From positions 1 through 64,000 of the forward strand of contig NZ_BPQO01000020.1 of NCBI RefSeq assembly GCF_022179285.1: a DNA stretch of 64,000 bases, read 5' to 3'. Below, in pieces: positions 1-8,212 of this stretch; the first letter of the stretch is position 1, and each line of letters begins with the position of its first letter. Source of the DNA: Methylobacterium hispanicum (GTDB taxonomy: Bacteria > Pseudomonadota > Alphaproteobacteria > Rhizobiales > Beijerinckiaceae). A program made the translations under genes and the position numbers. A model generated the notes under the pieces. The model saw nothing but the letters and a program-made list of their open reading frames with translations, ran no database searches and was not told the DNA's origin.

Positions 1-1766
1 CCACGGCCGTCCAGGTCGCATCGGGTCTGCAGGTTCGGGTCACCGACGTCGATCGTCGTGTCGCGCTGACGGACGTGTTCGCCATCGCGGTCTCGTCCCC
101 TCTCAGACTGAACGTCGCCGCCATCCTGCCCGGCACCTCGGGCAGCGTCTTCTCGGGCAAGGCGAGCGCGCAGGGCGGACGAGCGCCCTACACCTACACA
201 GTCTCGGCCGGGCAACTGCCGACCGGGCTATCGCTTAATCGCGACGACGGCAGCATCACGGGCACGCCGCCCAATGCTACGGATCAGACACTCACGCTTC
301 AGGTGGCGGATGCGGATGGACGGACGGACAGCGCCGCGACACGGATCTCGGTGGTCGCCCCGGCTGTCACCCCATCGAGCAACAGGCTGACTCTGAATGG
401 GTTCTACCCGAACATCGACAACAACCGTCACCCCTATTCAGCGTCCGTCCAGCCGGCAGGTGGCGCAGCGCCGTATAGATTTACAATAACGGTCGGGACG
501 CTTCCCAGCGGAGTTGCATTGAATCCCGACACAGGAGAGATCGCAGGGACGCCCGCGGGTATACCCGACGATTATTCTTCCACGATCACGGTCCGGCTAA
601 GCGACGCAGCGGGGGAATACATTGACACTTCGTTCTTTGTAAGGACATGGCGAGGTCTTCAAATCATAGGGTCTCCATACAATAGGATCGGAATTGTCGG
701 GCAGGAATTTTCTGGTGCGGTGGTTACAGCGACGGGAGGCTTCGGCCCCTATGACATTCAGTTTACATCCCTTCCGCCGGGTCTCCGTTCAGTGAAACTG
801 AATAGCGCCGCCCATGCTATCGTGGGCGTACCAACGAGCCTGGGAAACTTCCCCATAAGCTGCGTCGCGATAGACGCAGAAGGAAACAGGGCGACATGCT
901 CCAATACCGCAATCAGATCGATCACCGTTGTAGACATGGCAACGCCGGGCCAAGTCAGCCCTTCGAAAGTCGCGGTTGTTCAGCCTAATGGATACCGCTT
1001 TGGCGGGACGTTCGAATATGGATCTTATTATACGGGAAGGATTCGAAATAACGCATTTGGTATGAGCTATATGAATGTCAAAAAATACGACCAAGTTAGG
1101 TATGCAAATACGTCAATCGAATACGAATATCCGTTTCCTGTAAAAGTTGATTGCGTCCGTGTTATCAATAACCCAATCGGAACAGACAATGATATCAATG
1201 TTTATTACGATTCTGAATCCGGAGGGGGCAAGCAGTATGCGGGCATTGCCCGGTATGACAAAACTAACGGAAGATGGCAGCTCGGGCGGCCCGTAATTGG
1301 GCGGAAGTTCTACCTTGCTATCACAAAGACATTAAACTACGACGTAGATCTGAGAATGTACCCGATGAGCAATGCTGATTACACCGACGGCGCTTATGCG
1401 GACGGCAATGCTGCGGAATTGCCGTATTTCATGGACCTATCGAATATTGGGCCGGAGCAGACCCTCGACTACAATGAGTTTATAGATGTTCGTACAGGCT
1501 TCAGTCGCAACCGACCCATGGGCGCATGGGTTCCCTATGACGATGACTATAACTTCGAGATGCGAGGCACTTGGCTTCCGCAGGGAGTGACGTTCGATCC
1601 TGTGCGCGCCAGGATCTCAGGCAAGGCCGGTCTGCGTCGTGCTACGGACCCGAAAACCGGCTCGAACATGTTAAGTATTGGATTTTTGATTCGCGACCGT
1701 TGGGGGAGGATTTACGACACGCCGCTTACGGCTTATAAGACCTACTATTACGTGGTGCCTCAGTGA
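1..1766 (+). CDS. Putative-Ig (He_PIG-like) repeat protein, 5' end missing
   Basis: The reading frame is open from the left edge of the window, so the N-terminus lies outside; the first in-window start codon is a GTG at 75, but coding-looking sequence precedes it. Three successive repeats of roughly 80-90 residues carry the pattern APYTYTVSAG..LPTGLSLN..DGSITGTP, typical of putative Ig (He_PIG) domains of surface or secreted proteins and some phage fibres. The last 270 residues are Tyr/Asn/Asp-rich and unlike the repeats; I do not recognise them. From about 400 onward the DNA is distinctly more AT-rich, with codons such as AAA, AAT and TAT, than any neighbour, suggesting horizontal acquisition. 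A surface adhesin or fibre role is inferred only from domain type. A hairpin follows the stop codon. Confidence 0.75.
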   Translation, partial: TAVQVASGLQVRVTDVDRRVALTDVFAIAVSSPLRLNVAAILPGTSGSVFSGKASAQGGRAPYTYTVSAGQLPTGLSLNRDDGSITGTPPNATDQTLTLQVADADGRTDSAATRISVVAPAVTPSSNRLTLNGFYPNIDNNRHPYSASVQPAGGAAPYRFTITVGTLPSGVALNPDTGEIAGTPAGIPDDYSSTITVRLSDAAGEYIDTSFFVRTWRGLQIIGSPYNRIGIVGQEFSGAVVTATGGFGPYDIQFTSLPPGLRSVKLNSAAHAIVGVPTSLGNFPISCVAIDAEGNRATCSNTAIRSITVVDMATPGQVSPSKVAVVQPNGYRFGGTFEYGSYYTGRIRNNAFGMSYMNVKKYDQVRYANTSIEYEYPFPVKVDCVRVINNPIGTDNDINVYYDSESGGGKQYAGIARYDKTNGRWQLGRPVIGRKFYLAITKTLNYDVDLRMYPMSNADYTDGAYADGNAAELPYFMDLSNIGPEQTLDYNEFIDVRTGFSRNRPMGAWVPYDDDYNFEMRGTWLPQGVTFDPVRARISGKAGLRRATDPKTGSNMLSIGFLIRDRWGRIYDTPLTAYKTYYYVVPQ

Positions 1767-1784
1767 TTCATCTACGGCGATCGA

Positions 1785-1813
1785 GCCACCCCCGCAACTG
1801 GCAGCGGGGTGGC
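1785..1813 (+). terminator. Hairpin after the Ig-repeat gene
   Basis: Eighteen bases after the stop codon, GCCACCCC can pair with GGGGTGGC, extended by a further GC/GC after a one-base bulge, around a 7-8 nt loop. There is no run of T after it, so factor-independent termination is only likely, not certain. Confidence 0.5.
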
Positions 1814-2169
1814 CGGACCTGACAGGGAAGGCGGTACGTCTGAACCCTTTAGCGGATGCGTGCCGCCGATACTGCAGGATTGACCGTTTTCGACTTCCGC
1901 CGCCTGGGGAACCGATCCCGGCCCTGTTCATGCGTGATCGTTACGAATTGCTTCAGGTTGAGCTCAGGCAGGATCCTCTGCGAGCCGTCAGGCCTGGGCT
2001 CGGCATTTACGTCGTATTGGATGCAAAGCTTAGGCGGCAGCGGTGAGATACCCCGTTCTTGCCGGATTTGCACATCTTGGAACGCAGCTGGGCAATCGCC
2101 TGCGCACAGCCATGCCTTGCGGTTTGCCCGCGGAACAGGTGCAATGCCTGGAGGCTACGGAGTTGTTCG
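1814..2169. other. Intergenic region without a supported gene
   Basis: Several short overlapping frames exist on both strands but none combines a ribosome binding site with protein-like composition. A 74-codon minus-strand frame (1849-2073) has mixed, partly protein-like composition and could be a gene remnant, but nothing supports expression. Confidence 0.4.
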
Positions 2170-2493
2170 ATGACCGGAGATTACCGGACGGAATTTCCCG
2201 ATTTCGGGACGATGGACGTCGAGGTCCCCTCGGATTTCAGCGACGTTTCATGGCGGAACGAGAGCTGCCCCTGCTTCCACGTGCAAGCCGCCCAGGCATT
2301 CCTCTGGATCGACTACCAGAATCGCGCCCGGCGCGAGCACGAGGGAATGCCTCGCTTCACGCTCACCGTCTCGGAGGACGGGCAGCATCCGGTCGACGCG
2401 CGCGAGCCTCTCTGCGCCACGGACGACTGGGCGATCATGATGCAGGCCGTCGGCGCGCGCCGCGCCGAGATGACGGCGCGGCCGGCGATCTAA
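2170..2493 (+). CDS. Hypothetical protein, 107 aa
   Basis: Start chosen at the ATG preceded by GGAG with a 7-nt gap. The product is a soluble, acidic protein of 107 residues (begins MTGDYRTEFPDF) without signal peptide or membrane segment. The middle contains Trp/Cys/His residues (SWRNESCPCFHVQ) followed by a stretch with alternating hydrophobic residues (FTLTVSEDGQHPV), which suggests a small beta-rich fold. I do not recognise a family. It stands alone on the plus strand and ends 10 bases before the convergent gene at 2504. Confidence 0.65.
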   Translation: MTGDYRTEFPDFGTMDVEVPSDFSDVSWRNESCPCFHVQAAQAFLWIDYQNRARREHEGMPRFTLTVSEDGQHPVDAREPLCATDDWAIMMQAVGARRAEMTARPAI

Positions 2494-2503
2494 TCGCGGA
2501 TCC

Positions 2504-2752
2504 CTAGCGCATGGCCCGGCGCGCGACATCCGCCACGAGGGCGAACAAGCTGCCGCTGGCGATTCCGAGCGCCCCCGCGGCGGCCATGCGCTGTCCGGAG
2601 CTCGACGTCGACCAAGTGGCCGGCTCGAAGCCGACCCAGAGGCCGAGGCCCAGCATCGCGGCGGCTGCCAGGACGAAGAGGACGGCGGCCCCGATGCCGA
2701 GGCCGCCGATGCGGCGCTCATCGACGATCTTCGCTGTGGTGGCGACGTACAT
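2504..2752 (-). CDS. Small two-TM membrane protein, 82 aa
   Basis: The frame stays open upstream to a TTG at 2833, but the ATG at 2752 has GGAG 11 nt upstream and gives a compact protein. Two hydrophobic segments are evident at about residues 18-42 (IGAAVLFVLAAAAMLGLGLW) and 55-76, so a small inner-membrane protein is likely. No family recognised. It is convergent with the gene ending at 2493. The start is uncertain; the longer version would add 27 mostly polar residues at the N-terminus. Confidence 0.55.
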   Translation of the reverse strand: MYVATTAKIVDERRIGGLGIGAAVLFVLAAAAMLGLGLWVGFEPATWSTSSSGQRMAAAGALGIASGSLFALVADVARRAMR

Positions 2753-2960
2753 CTCGGTATGCGCTCCGGAAGCAATGCCTGCTGCCGCGCAGGCTACCAA
2801 GCCAGACCTCCACCCCTCTGCGTCGCTTGTCAATGCTCGTTCCTTCGCAGCTCTCCGCGAGCATCTTCCGTGCGGACTGCGGCGGTGCGCTGCGTCGGGT
2901 GTTGCTCGGAACGGACGAGGGCGCCCGTAGGCGCCCCTGCGAAGCGGCTCGGCGACGGCC

Positions 2961-4058
2961 TCAGGCCGCGGCGGGTGCGGGCGCGCGTGACGGATGGGAC
3001 CAGCCTTCCAGACCGAGTTCCATGGCCGCGGCCTCGGCGGCCTCCGGCGTGGCCCATTCCTCCTCCTCGACCGCCGCGCGGGCCTGGGCGACGAGATGGG
3101 TGAAGACGAGCTCGGGCTGGATGTCGCGGTCGAAGCAGACCACGGCGGCGTATAGGGCGGCGAGGTCGTCAGGCTTCATCTCCAGCAGAGCCTCGACCAT
3201 CTCGGCGCGGGAGCCGAAGCCAAGGTCGCGGCCCCGCCACTTCTCCAGGACGAGCCATCCGCCCGAGCGTCCTTGGGTGCCGAAGACGAAGTCGCCCTGG
3301 TCGGTCCCTGGGTAGGTGGTGGCCTCGCCGTCCAGGTAGCTCCTGATCCCGTCGCGGCAGGCGTCCAGGAACAGCCGCTCGCCGTGCCGCTCGGCGTATT
3401 TCCCCCAGAGAGCGTCGAGGCCAGCATCGATCTCGGCCTCGCCGTTCTCGACCTTGCCGGACATGTCCGCGCCGCCGACCTTGATGTTCCAGGCGAGATG
3501 GCTGCCGCCGTAGCGCTCGCCGTGGGTATCGTGACCGGCGAGGAAAGCCGCCATGTCGAGCCGGGTGCGGTGCGGATAGACGTAAGGGACGGATGCCGCG
3601 TCGTGCGCAGCCCGCAGGTCCTCCGGCAGGATGTCGTCCCCCGGGAGGCCGGGGACCGTTCCGGCGTTGGCGGCCTTGAGGACGATCGCGTGCTCGCTCG
3701 GCGGGGTCGGCCGAGGATCGTCGATGTCGGGAACGTTGCCTAGATAGCCCGGCGTGGCTTTCAACCACGTCGCGAAGTCGCGCCAGTCGGTCATGGTCGA
3801 GACGCGCTCGAACTCGTCCCGCTGGGCCCGCGTCGGCCCGCTGCTTCCGCTCCCGCTTCGCAGATGGTTGAGGAGCACGACGGAGCCGTTGTCGGCGTCG
3901 ATCACGACGAGACCGTTGTACTCGCTGCCGATCAGGCCGCCCGCGTTGTAGGCCGAAGCGGCCACGACGATCATGGTGCGACCGCCTTCGAAAGTCAGAT
4001 CGCGACGGAAGCCGTCGGCGTGGTGCCAGTTCGCGATGCGGTTGCCCAGCGGGTTCAT
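2961..4058 (-). CDS. Hypothetical protein, 365 aa
   Basis: Begins MNPLGNRIANWHHAD at an ATG with GAGGG upstream; a copy of the word GAAGGAACG lies 12 nt before the ATG. The product is a soluble protein without signal peptide. Features seen: a Gly/Ser linker near residue 70 (SGSGSSGP), a central segment rich in His/Asp (HRTRLDMAAFLAGHDTHGE), and a long acidic helix-prone C-terminus (AAVEEEEWATPEAAEAAAM). I do not recognise the family and see no catalytic signature. The next gene upstream (4121-4702) is co-directional with a 62-bp gap, so the two may be co-transcribed. Confidence 0.7.
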   Translation of the reverse strand: MNPLGNRIANWHHADGFRRDLTFEGGRTMIVVAASAYNAGGLIGSEYNGLVVIDADNGSVVLLNHLRSGSGSSGPTRAQRDEFERVSTMTDWRDFATWLKATPGYLGNVPDIDDPRPTPPSEHAIVLKAANAGTVPGLPGDDILPEDLRAAHDAASVPYVYPHRTRLDMAAFLAGHDTHGERYGGSHLAWNIKVGGADMSGKVENGEAEIDAGLDALWGKYAERHGERLFLDACRDGIRSYLDGEATTYPGTDQGDFVFGTQGRSGGWLVLEKWRGRDLGFGSRAEMVEALLEMKPDDLAALYAAVVCFDRDIQPELVFTHLVAQARAAVEEEEWATPEAAEAAAMELGLEGWSHPSRAPAPAAA

Positions 4059-4120
4059 CGATCTTGCCCTCGTTCCTTCACGGAGAAGGATCCGGGCTCG
4101 CATCGAAAGAGGCAACCCGA

Positions 4121-4702
4121 TCAGGCGGCGTCGGGAAGGCCGGACAGGGACCTCACCTCGGAAAGGAGAGCGCGCCTCGCGGCGACGAGCCGGACGGAAA
4201 GCTCGGCGCGCAGCGCGGCCTTCGACCGATCGGACGAGGCGGCGATATCGGCGTCGAGCGCCACGAGCCGACGCGACATCGTCTCGACGCGCGCGACCGC
4301 CAGGATCCGGGGGTTGCGATCCGCGAGGCATGCGACGGCGTCCTGGACGGCTCCGACGGCCGCGTAGGCGCGCTCGATGTCGGCGAGGCGCCCTCCCCCG
4401 CACCAGACTACGGGTCCGGCGGCGAACCCGAAGACGAATGCGCAGGAGGTCTCGCTGTAGGCGAACGGGATCTCGACGCCCAACGCCATGCCGTCGACGA
4501 CGAACTGCCCCTCCTCGAAGCTTGCGCGTGCCACGGGGGAGCCGGGCTCGGCGAGATCGAGAAGGACGTCGCCGTACCGCGTCGTCAGACGCGTGCCGGC
4601 GGGCGGCCTTCCGGCACCGGCCATGACCGGAGGGAAGCGGAGCACGCTGGCGGTGATCGTCGGCGCGGTTTCCGCGCGGCCGCCTGTCCTGGAATTCGCC
4701 AT
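4121..4702 (-). CDS. Hypothetical protein, 193 aa
   Basis: Start placed at the ATG at 4702 (MANSRTGGRAETAP); a further in-frame ATG at 4759 would add an Arg-rich stretch that looks non-coding. The C-terminal half is Ala/Arg/Leu-rich and helix-prone (residues about 115-190), with heptad-like spacing that could form a coiled coil or helical bundle. The N-terminal half contains GDVLLDLAEPGSPVARASFEE, suggestive of beta strands. No family recognised. It lies upstream of and co-directional with 2961-4058. Confidence 0.6.
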   Translation of the reverse strand: MANSRTGGRAETAPTITASVLRFPPVMAGAGRPPAGTRLTTRYGDVLLDLAEPGSPVARASFEEGQFVVDGMALGVEIPFAYSETSCAFVFGFAAGPVVWCGGGRLADIERAYAAVGAVQDAVACLADRNPRILAVARVETMSRRLVALDADIAASSDRSKAALRAELSVRLVAARRALLSEVRSLSGLPDAA

Positions 4703-5208
4703 CCGTGCGATTGCCGGTTCGAGTTCATCCGAGCGACGACGATAGCTTCGCGGCCGCATTCCTGGAAGGAACTAAAACGGCATCGACCACATTCGCGGAA
4801 AGGAGGTTAAATCGATGTTCCCGGATTGCTCCTTTCGCGGCGCGCAAGATTGCTCTCCGGTAACCCCGTCGGAAGCCCGATGTCCGCCAGGAGTTTGATC
4901 GTACGTCGATGCCGACTGGCCCGCGGGTTCGTCCAGCGGACCCGCGACGCCTGAGGGGTCGGCTTGAGCGGAACATCGAAAACGATGCGGATCGGCCCGC
5001 CCTCGTCCATCGTGCCCAGAGGAAAAGGGTCGGCGTGCCGCTCGCGACCGGTCCGATCGCGTGTCTGCGCATCCCGACGATCGGTGAGCATGAGAGCCGG
5101 AAGGAACGGCGAAGGAGTTTGGCCGAGGGCGCCCGGACCGGTGGCCGTCCGGCACGGCCCAGGTGCGCGCGGAGGCGAAGCGTTCTACGATCGCGACCGG
5201 GAGGATCC
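4703..5208. other. Intergenic region, about 500 bp, with motif copies and one small ORF candidate
   Basis: This gap separates divergent genes. It contains GAAGGAAC at 4765-4772, GAAGGAACG at 5100-5108 (100 bp before the ATG at 5209), and a 27-codon frame with an excellent Shine-Dalgarno sequence at 4815. A minus-strand frame (about 4807-5010) has semi-natural composition but no ribosome binding site. Confidence 0.4.
4815..4898 (+). CDS. Candidate small ORF, 27 aa, with perfect Shine-Dalgarno
   Basis: AAGGAGG sits 8 nt before an ATG in the gap between divergent genes; the frame encodes 27 residues (MFPDCSFRGAQDC...) with three Cys and then TGA. The ribosome binding site is the best one in this part of the window, and the length is typical of a leader peptide or small protein. 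Nothing else supports translation, and no recognisable leader-peptide codon run is present. A chance match is quite possible. Confidence 0.3.
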   Translation: MFPDCSFRGAQDCSPVTPSEARCPPGV

Positions 5209-5943
5209 ATGAAGCACGCAACCATCGTCCTGGCGGCCGCGATCGCCGCCACCTCCGCCCACGCGGCCGGACAGCAGCGTGGCGGTCCGCTCCGCAGGAC
5301 GGTCTGCGAGGGCCCGTTCGAGAGCGGATCCGGCATGGCCGGATCGCTCGTCGGAGACGCCTGCGCATTGCAGGCCGACAGCGATCCGGAGCGTCTGGTC
5401 CAGTCGGTCTGCGATCAGAAGGCCCTTTGCCGCGTGGAAGCGCTGGTCCGGCCCGGCAGCCCGGCCGCGATCGTGAAGGTCCTGGGCGTCCGGCAGTTGG
5501 CGATGGCCCCGGCGGAGACCTCCGCGTACCTCGAGAAGGTCGCCGGCCGGCTGGACGGCATCCTGGCGCCGCAGGGCGCGGGCTGCGACAACCCGCAGGA
5601 CACCGCTCAGGACAGGGTATCGGTGCAGTTGAACGGCCTGACGGGTCCCGCGATCCAGATCTACGGCCGCTACTGCGCGGTCACGAGCGGGAGCGGAGAC
5701 CGGGTCGCGGATGCGGGCTTCCAGGCGATCCTGAGAGGCAACTGCGCCAAGGTGGGCGTCCCGGACGCGGATCTCAGAACGGGACGGGCGGGCGAGAAGG
5801 CCGAGATCGTGGTCTCGGTGCCCGCCACGGGGCCGACCAGGATCGACGGCGAGGCCCTGGTCCGCTGTCCGATCCGGCAGGCGTACACGCCACGCTGGTG
5901 GATCGACGGCAACTACACATTCAGGGGGCGCTATCCCCGATAG
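5209..5943 (+). CDS. Exported protein of unknown function, 244 aa
   Basis: The ATG is preceded by GGGAGG with a 4-nt gap. Residues 1-20 (MKHATIVLAAAIAATSAHAA) form a classical Sec signal peptide with an AHA-A cleavage site. The mature protein has eight or more Cys in even spacing (TVCEGPF, DACALQ, SVCDQKALC, AGCDN, RYCAV, GNCAK, VRCPI), consistent with disulfide-stabilised periplasmic folding. No known domain is recognised. Its gene converges with the membrane protein gene ending at 5969. GAAGGAACG occurs 100 bp upstream in the same direction. Confidence 0.75.
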   Translation: MKHATIVLAAAIAATSAHAAGQQRGGPLRRTVCEGPFESGSGMAGSLVGDACALQADSDPERLVQSVCDQKALCRVEALVRPGSPAAIVKVLGVRQLAMAPAETSAYLEKVAGRLDGILAPQGAGCDNPQDTAQDRVSVQLNGLTGPAIQIYGRYCAVTSGSGDRVADAGFQAILRGNCAKVGVPDADLRTGRAGEKAEIVVSVPATGPTRIDGEALVRCPIRQAYTPRWWIDGNYTFRGRYPR

Positions 5944-5968
5944 GACGCGTCCCGGGGACCGGCATCGC

Positions 5969-6535
5969 TCAGATCGGGAGGCCTTTCACCTCGCAGGAGC
6001 GCTCGCCCTGGTGCCGACGGATGTCCGTGGTCCGCATGGCGTCCGCGAGCGCGCGCCCCGTGGCGCGAGGCATGAAGACGAACTCGGCCTGCGGCTGCGG
6101 GCGGCAGGCCTTGAAGGTCGCGACCACGTTGCCGGTCGGATCCTCGACGACGGTGGCGTTGACGACGTCGGCGAACAGGATCGTGCGGATGTAGCGGTTG
6201 CCCGCCATGTCCCGCTGCACGGCGACGAGCCGGTCCTGCTTCAGGACGACGGCGCCGTCGACCAGCGAAGGCCGGACGGTGGCCACGTAGGCCAGCGCCG
6301 GCATCGCCAGCCCGATCGACAGAAGCCCCATCGCGAGGCGGGACCGCTTGGTGAACTTGGTCCATGCCGACAGGAGCGCGAGCGTCAGAACGGCAGCGAG
6401 GATCGCGGCGACGAGATAGCTGTCGACCCACATGGTGTGGGCGGACATCGGCCAGTAGGCGGTCCAGATCGGATCGCCGCCGTCGGTCGAGACCTCCGCC
6501 AGGGCGTAGGTCCGAAGCATCGGCAAACCGTTCAT
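5969..6535 (-). CDS. Two-TM membrane protein with C-terminal soluble domain, 188 aa
   Basis: Start ATG has GGGAGG 5 nt upstream. Two transmembrane segments are evident at about residues 38-60 (SYLVAAILAAVLTLALLSAW) and 68-90, followed by a soluble domain of about 95 residues. That domain alternates strands and ends in a helix (RDMAGNRYIRTILFADV ... FVFMPRATGRALADAMR), a layout reminiscent of membrane-attached bacterial PH-like domains; this is a weak structural guess. Gene order is convergent with 5209-5943. Confidence 0.65.
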   Translation of the reverse strand: MNGLPMLRTYALAEVSTDGGDPIWTAYWPMSAHTMWVDSYLVAAILAAVLTLALLSAWTKFTKRSRLAMGLLSIGLAMPALAYVATVRPSLVDGAVVLKQDRLVAVQRDMAGNRYIRTILFADVVNATVVEDPTGNVVATFKACRPQPQAEFVFMPRATGRALADAMRTTDIRRHQGERSCEVKGLPI

Positions 6536-6661
6536 TCAAGCCTCCCGGCACGGCCGACGTCGCGAGGCGCGGCTTGCGGACAACGTCTTCGCATGGTCGA
6601 GGTTTCGCATCGATTAACGATGTCTTTCGCCCGGCGTCGGACGAAGGAACGAACGTCGATC

Positions 6662-7729
6662 CTACGACGCCATGTTCCACGCGTTGTCCGCGAAGAAGGT
6701 GACCCGGTCGCGGCCGCCGCGCTTGGAAGCGTAGAGCGCCTGATCGGCGCGCTCCATCAGGACGTCCCCGCCGACGGCGCCGTCGCCGCACGCACCTCCG
6801 ATCGAGACGGTGACGGATCCGATCGGCTCGCCGGTGTGGCGCTTGACGAACCTGCGCGCGGCGACGCTCGCCCGGATCCTGGCGGCGACGATATCGGCGG
6901 CCCCCTCGCCGGTGGCCGGCAGGATGACGGCGAACTCCTCGCCGCCCATCCTGGCTACGAAATCGCGCTCCCGCACGCAGTGGCGCAGCATCGCTCCGAC
7001 CGACTTAATGATGCCGTCGCCCGCGGGATGGCCGAAACGGTCGTTGATCGATTTGAAGTGGTCGATGTCGATCATGAGCAGCGTGAAGGCCGTGCCGTTC
7101 TGGGCGCTGAGGTGCGCGTCGAGGCCGCGTCGGTTCAGCAGGCCTGTAAGGCCGTCGAGCGTCGTTTCCGTGCGCAGCGCCTCGAGTTCGCGGCGGAGTT
7201 CGAGGATGCGGACCTGCTCCGCCCTCAACGAAGCGCCGAATTCGCATATGGCCGCGCGCTGGGCCGCCAGCCGCTGGCGGTGGAGGGACACGATGGCCCG
7301 CAGGGCGCCCGCCAAGGGGCCGGGCTTGGCCGAAGGCAGGGCCGCGAGGGACTGCTCTATCCGGCCGACGATGCGCTCGTCCTCGTCGAGCGCCGCCGCG
7401 TGGGCATCCATGCCTTCGGTGATGGCGGCGAGCGAATCCGCGACGCCTTGTTGGACCGTCTGCGTCCGGCGGCGGGCATCGGGCGGAGCGATCCGCACGG
7501 CGATCTCGTGAAGTCCCTTCTCCGACAGGCAGCCGGCCTCCACCAGCACGGCCACCTCGGCGGCGGCCTCGCCATCCGGATCGCCCAGGTAGGCGTGGAA
7601 GGCGGCGAAGACCTGCGGATCGAGGACGAGGTCGTTGCCGAGGGCGAATTCGACGATCCGGGTGGCGAGCAGAAGGCTTGCCGTGACCTTCGTTTCCCGG
7701 CTCGATGCCGTAGGTGCTTCCGACTGCAC
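6662..7729 (-). CDS. GGDEF diguanylate cyclase, cytoplasmic, 355 aa
   Basis: Start GTG at 7729 is 6 nt after AGGAGG. The N-terminal 180 residues are helical and end in a probable coiled coil (EQVRILELRRELEALRTETTL) that connects to a GGDEF domain (about residues 190-350). The active-site motif is MGGEEFAVILP, i.e. GGEEF, which is functional in the family, and the metal/substrate region DIDHFKSINDRFGH is intact. The domain should make cyclic di-GMP from two GTP. No transmembrane segment, so sensing is through the helical N-terminus. I see no inhibitory-site RxxD directly before GGEEF. A phosphodiesterase partner is not encoded nearby. Confidence 0.9.
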   Translation of the reverse strand: MQSEAPTASSRETKVTASLLLATRIVEFALGNDLVLDPQVFAAFHAYLGDPDGEAAAEVAVLVEAGCLSEKGLHEIAVRIAPPDARRRTQTVQQGVADSLAAITEGMDAHAAALDEDERIVGRIEQSLAALPSAKPGPLAGALRAIVSLHRQRLAAQRAAICEFGASLRAEQVRILELRRELEALRTETTLDGLTGLLNRRGLDAHLSAQNGTAFTLLMIDIDHFKSINDRFGHPAGDGIIKSVGAMLRHCVRERDFVARMGGEEFAVILPATGEGAADIVAARIRASVAARRFVKRHTGEPIGSVTVSIGGACGDGAVGGDVLMERADQALYASKRGGRDRVTFFADNAWNMAS

Positions 7730-8212
7730 GACGGACCTCCTGGAGCGGAGTCCTTCATACGCCGTCCAGGCTACGGACCGGTATACGCCGTCGATGCAAT
7801 TTGATCGATCCAACCGGAGGTGTTTCATTGCCCGCGCCGCAAGGGATGGCGGAACGACTTCGACGAGGCGGCGTTGCTTCATCCGTGCCTTTGTGCGCAT
7901 CTTCGCCGAAGCCGACCGGCTTGATGGATCGGCTGGAACTGGACGATGACCGGAAGCAGGACGGGCTTCGAGCACATCGGCACGACCTTGGCCGCATCGC
8001 GCCCAGGGAAAGCTGTCGCGTGCCTCCCGCAAGCGGGTGAATCCATCCCCTTCGCCTCGCCCGCCGGCAATTTCGTCGCACTGCATCAGCCCCGGACAGA
8101 CTGACTTCCCGCGGGAGCAGCGAGACCGGAGCCATCCCAGCCTCCGGTCCGAACGGTTGAAGGGTCAAGCGCCCTCCCCTCGGCGGAGACCCATCCGCCG
8201 AGGAAAGAGACC
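7730..8212. other. Intergenic region, 483 bp, no gene supported
   Basis: The gap lies between the divergent diguanylate cyclase gene and the SANT-like gene. It has several frames of Arg/Ser/Pro-rich character on both strands, none with a ribosome binding site or protein-like composition. No strong hairpin or repeat was seen. It presumably holds promoters for both flanking genes. Confidence 0.4.

Noticed and set aside
1849..2073. 74-codon minus-strand frame after the Ig-repeat gene
   Set aside because: Possible remnant but no start signal and no family resemblance.
4807..5010. Minus-strand frame with partly natural text (MDEGGPIRIVFDVPLKP...)
   Set aside because: No Shine-Dalgarno sequence, a high Arg/Pro content toward the end, and overlap with the better supported small plus-strand ORF; left unannotated.
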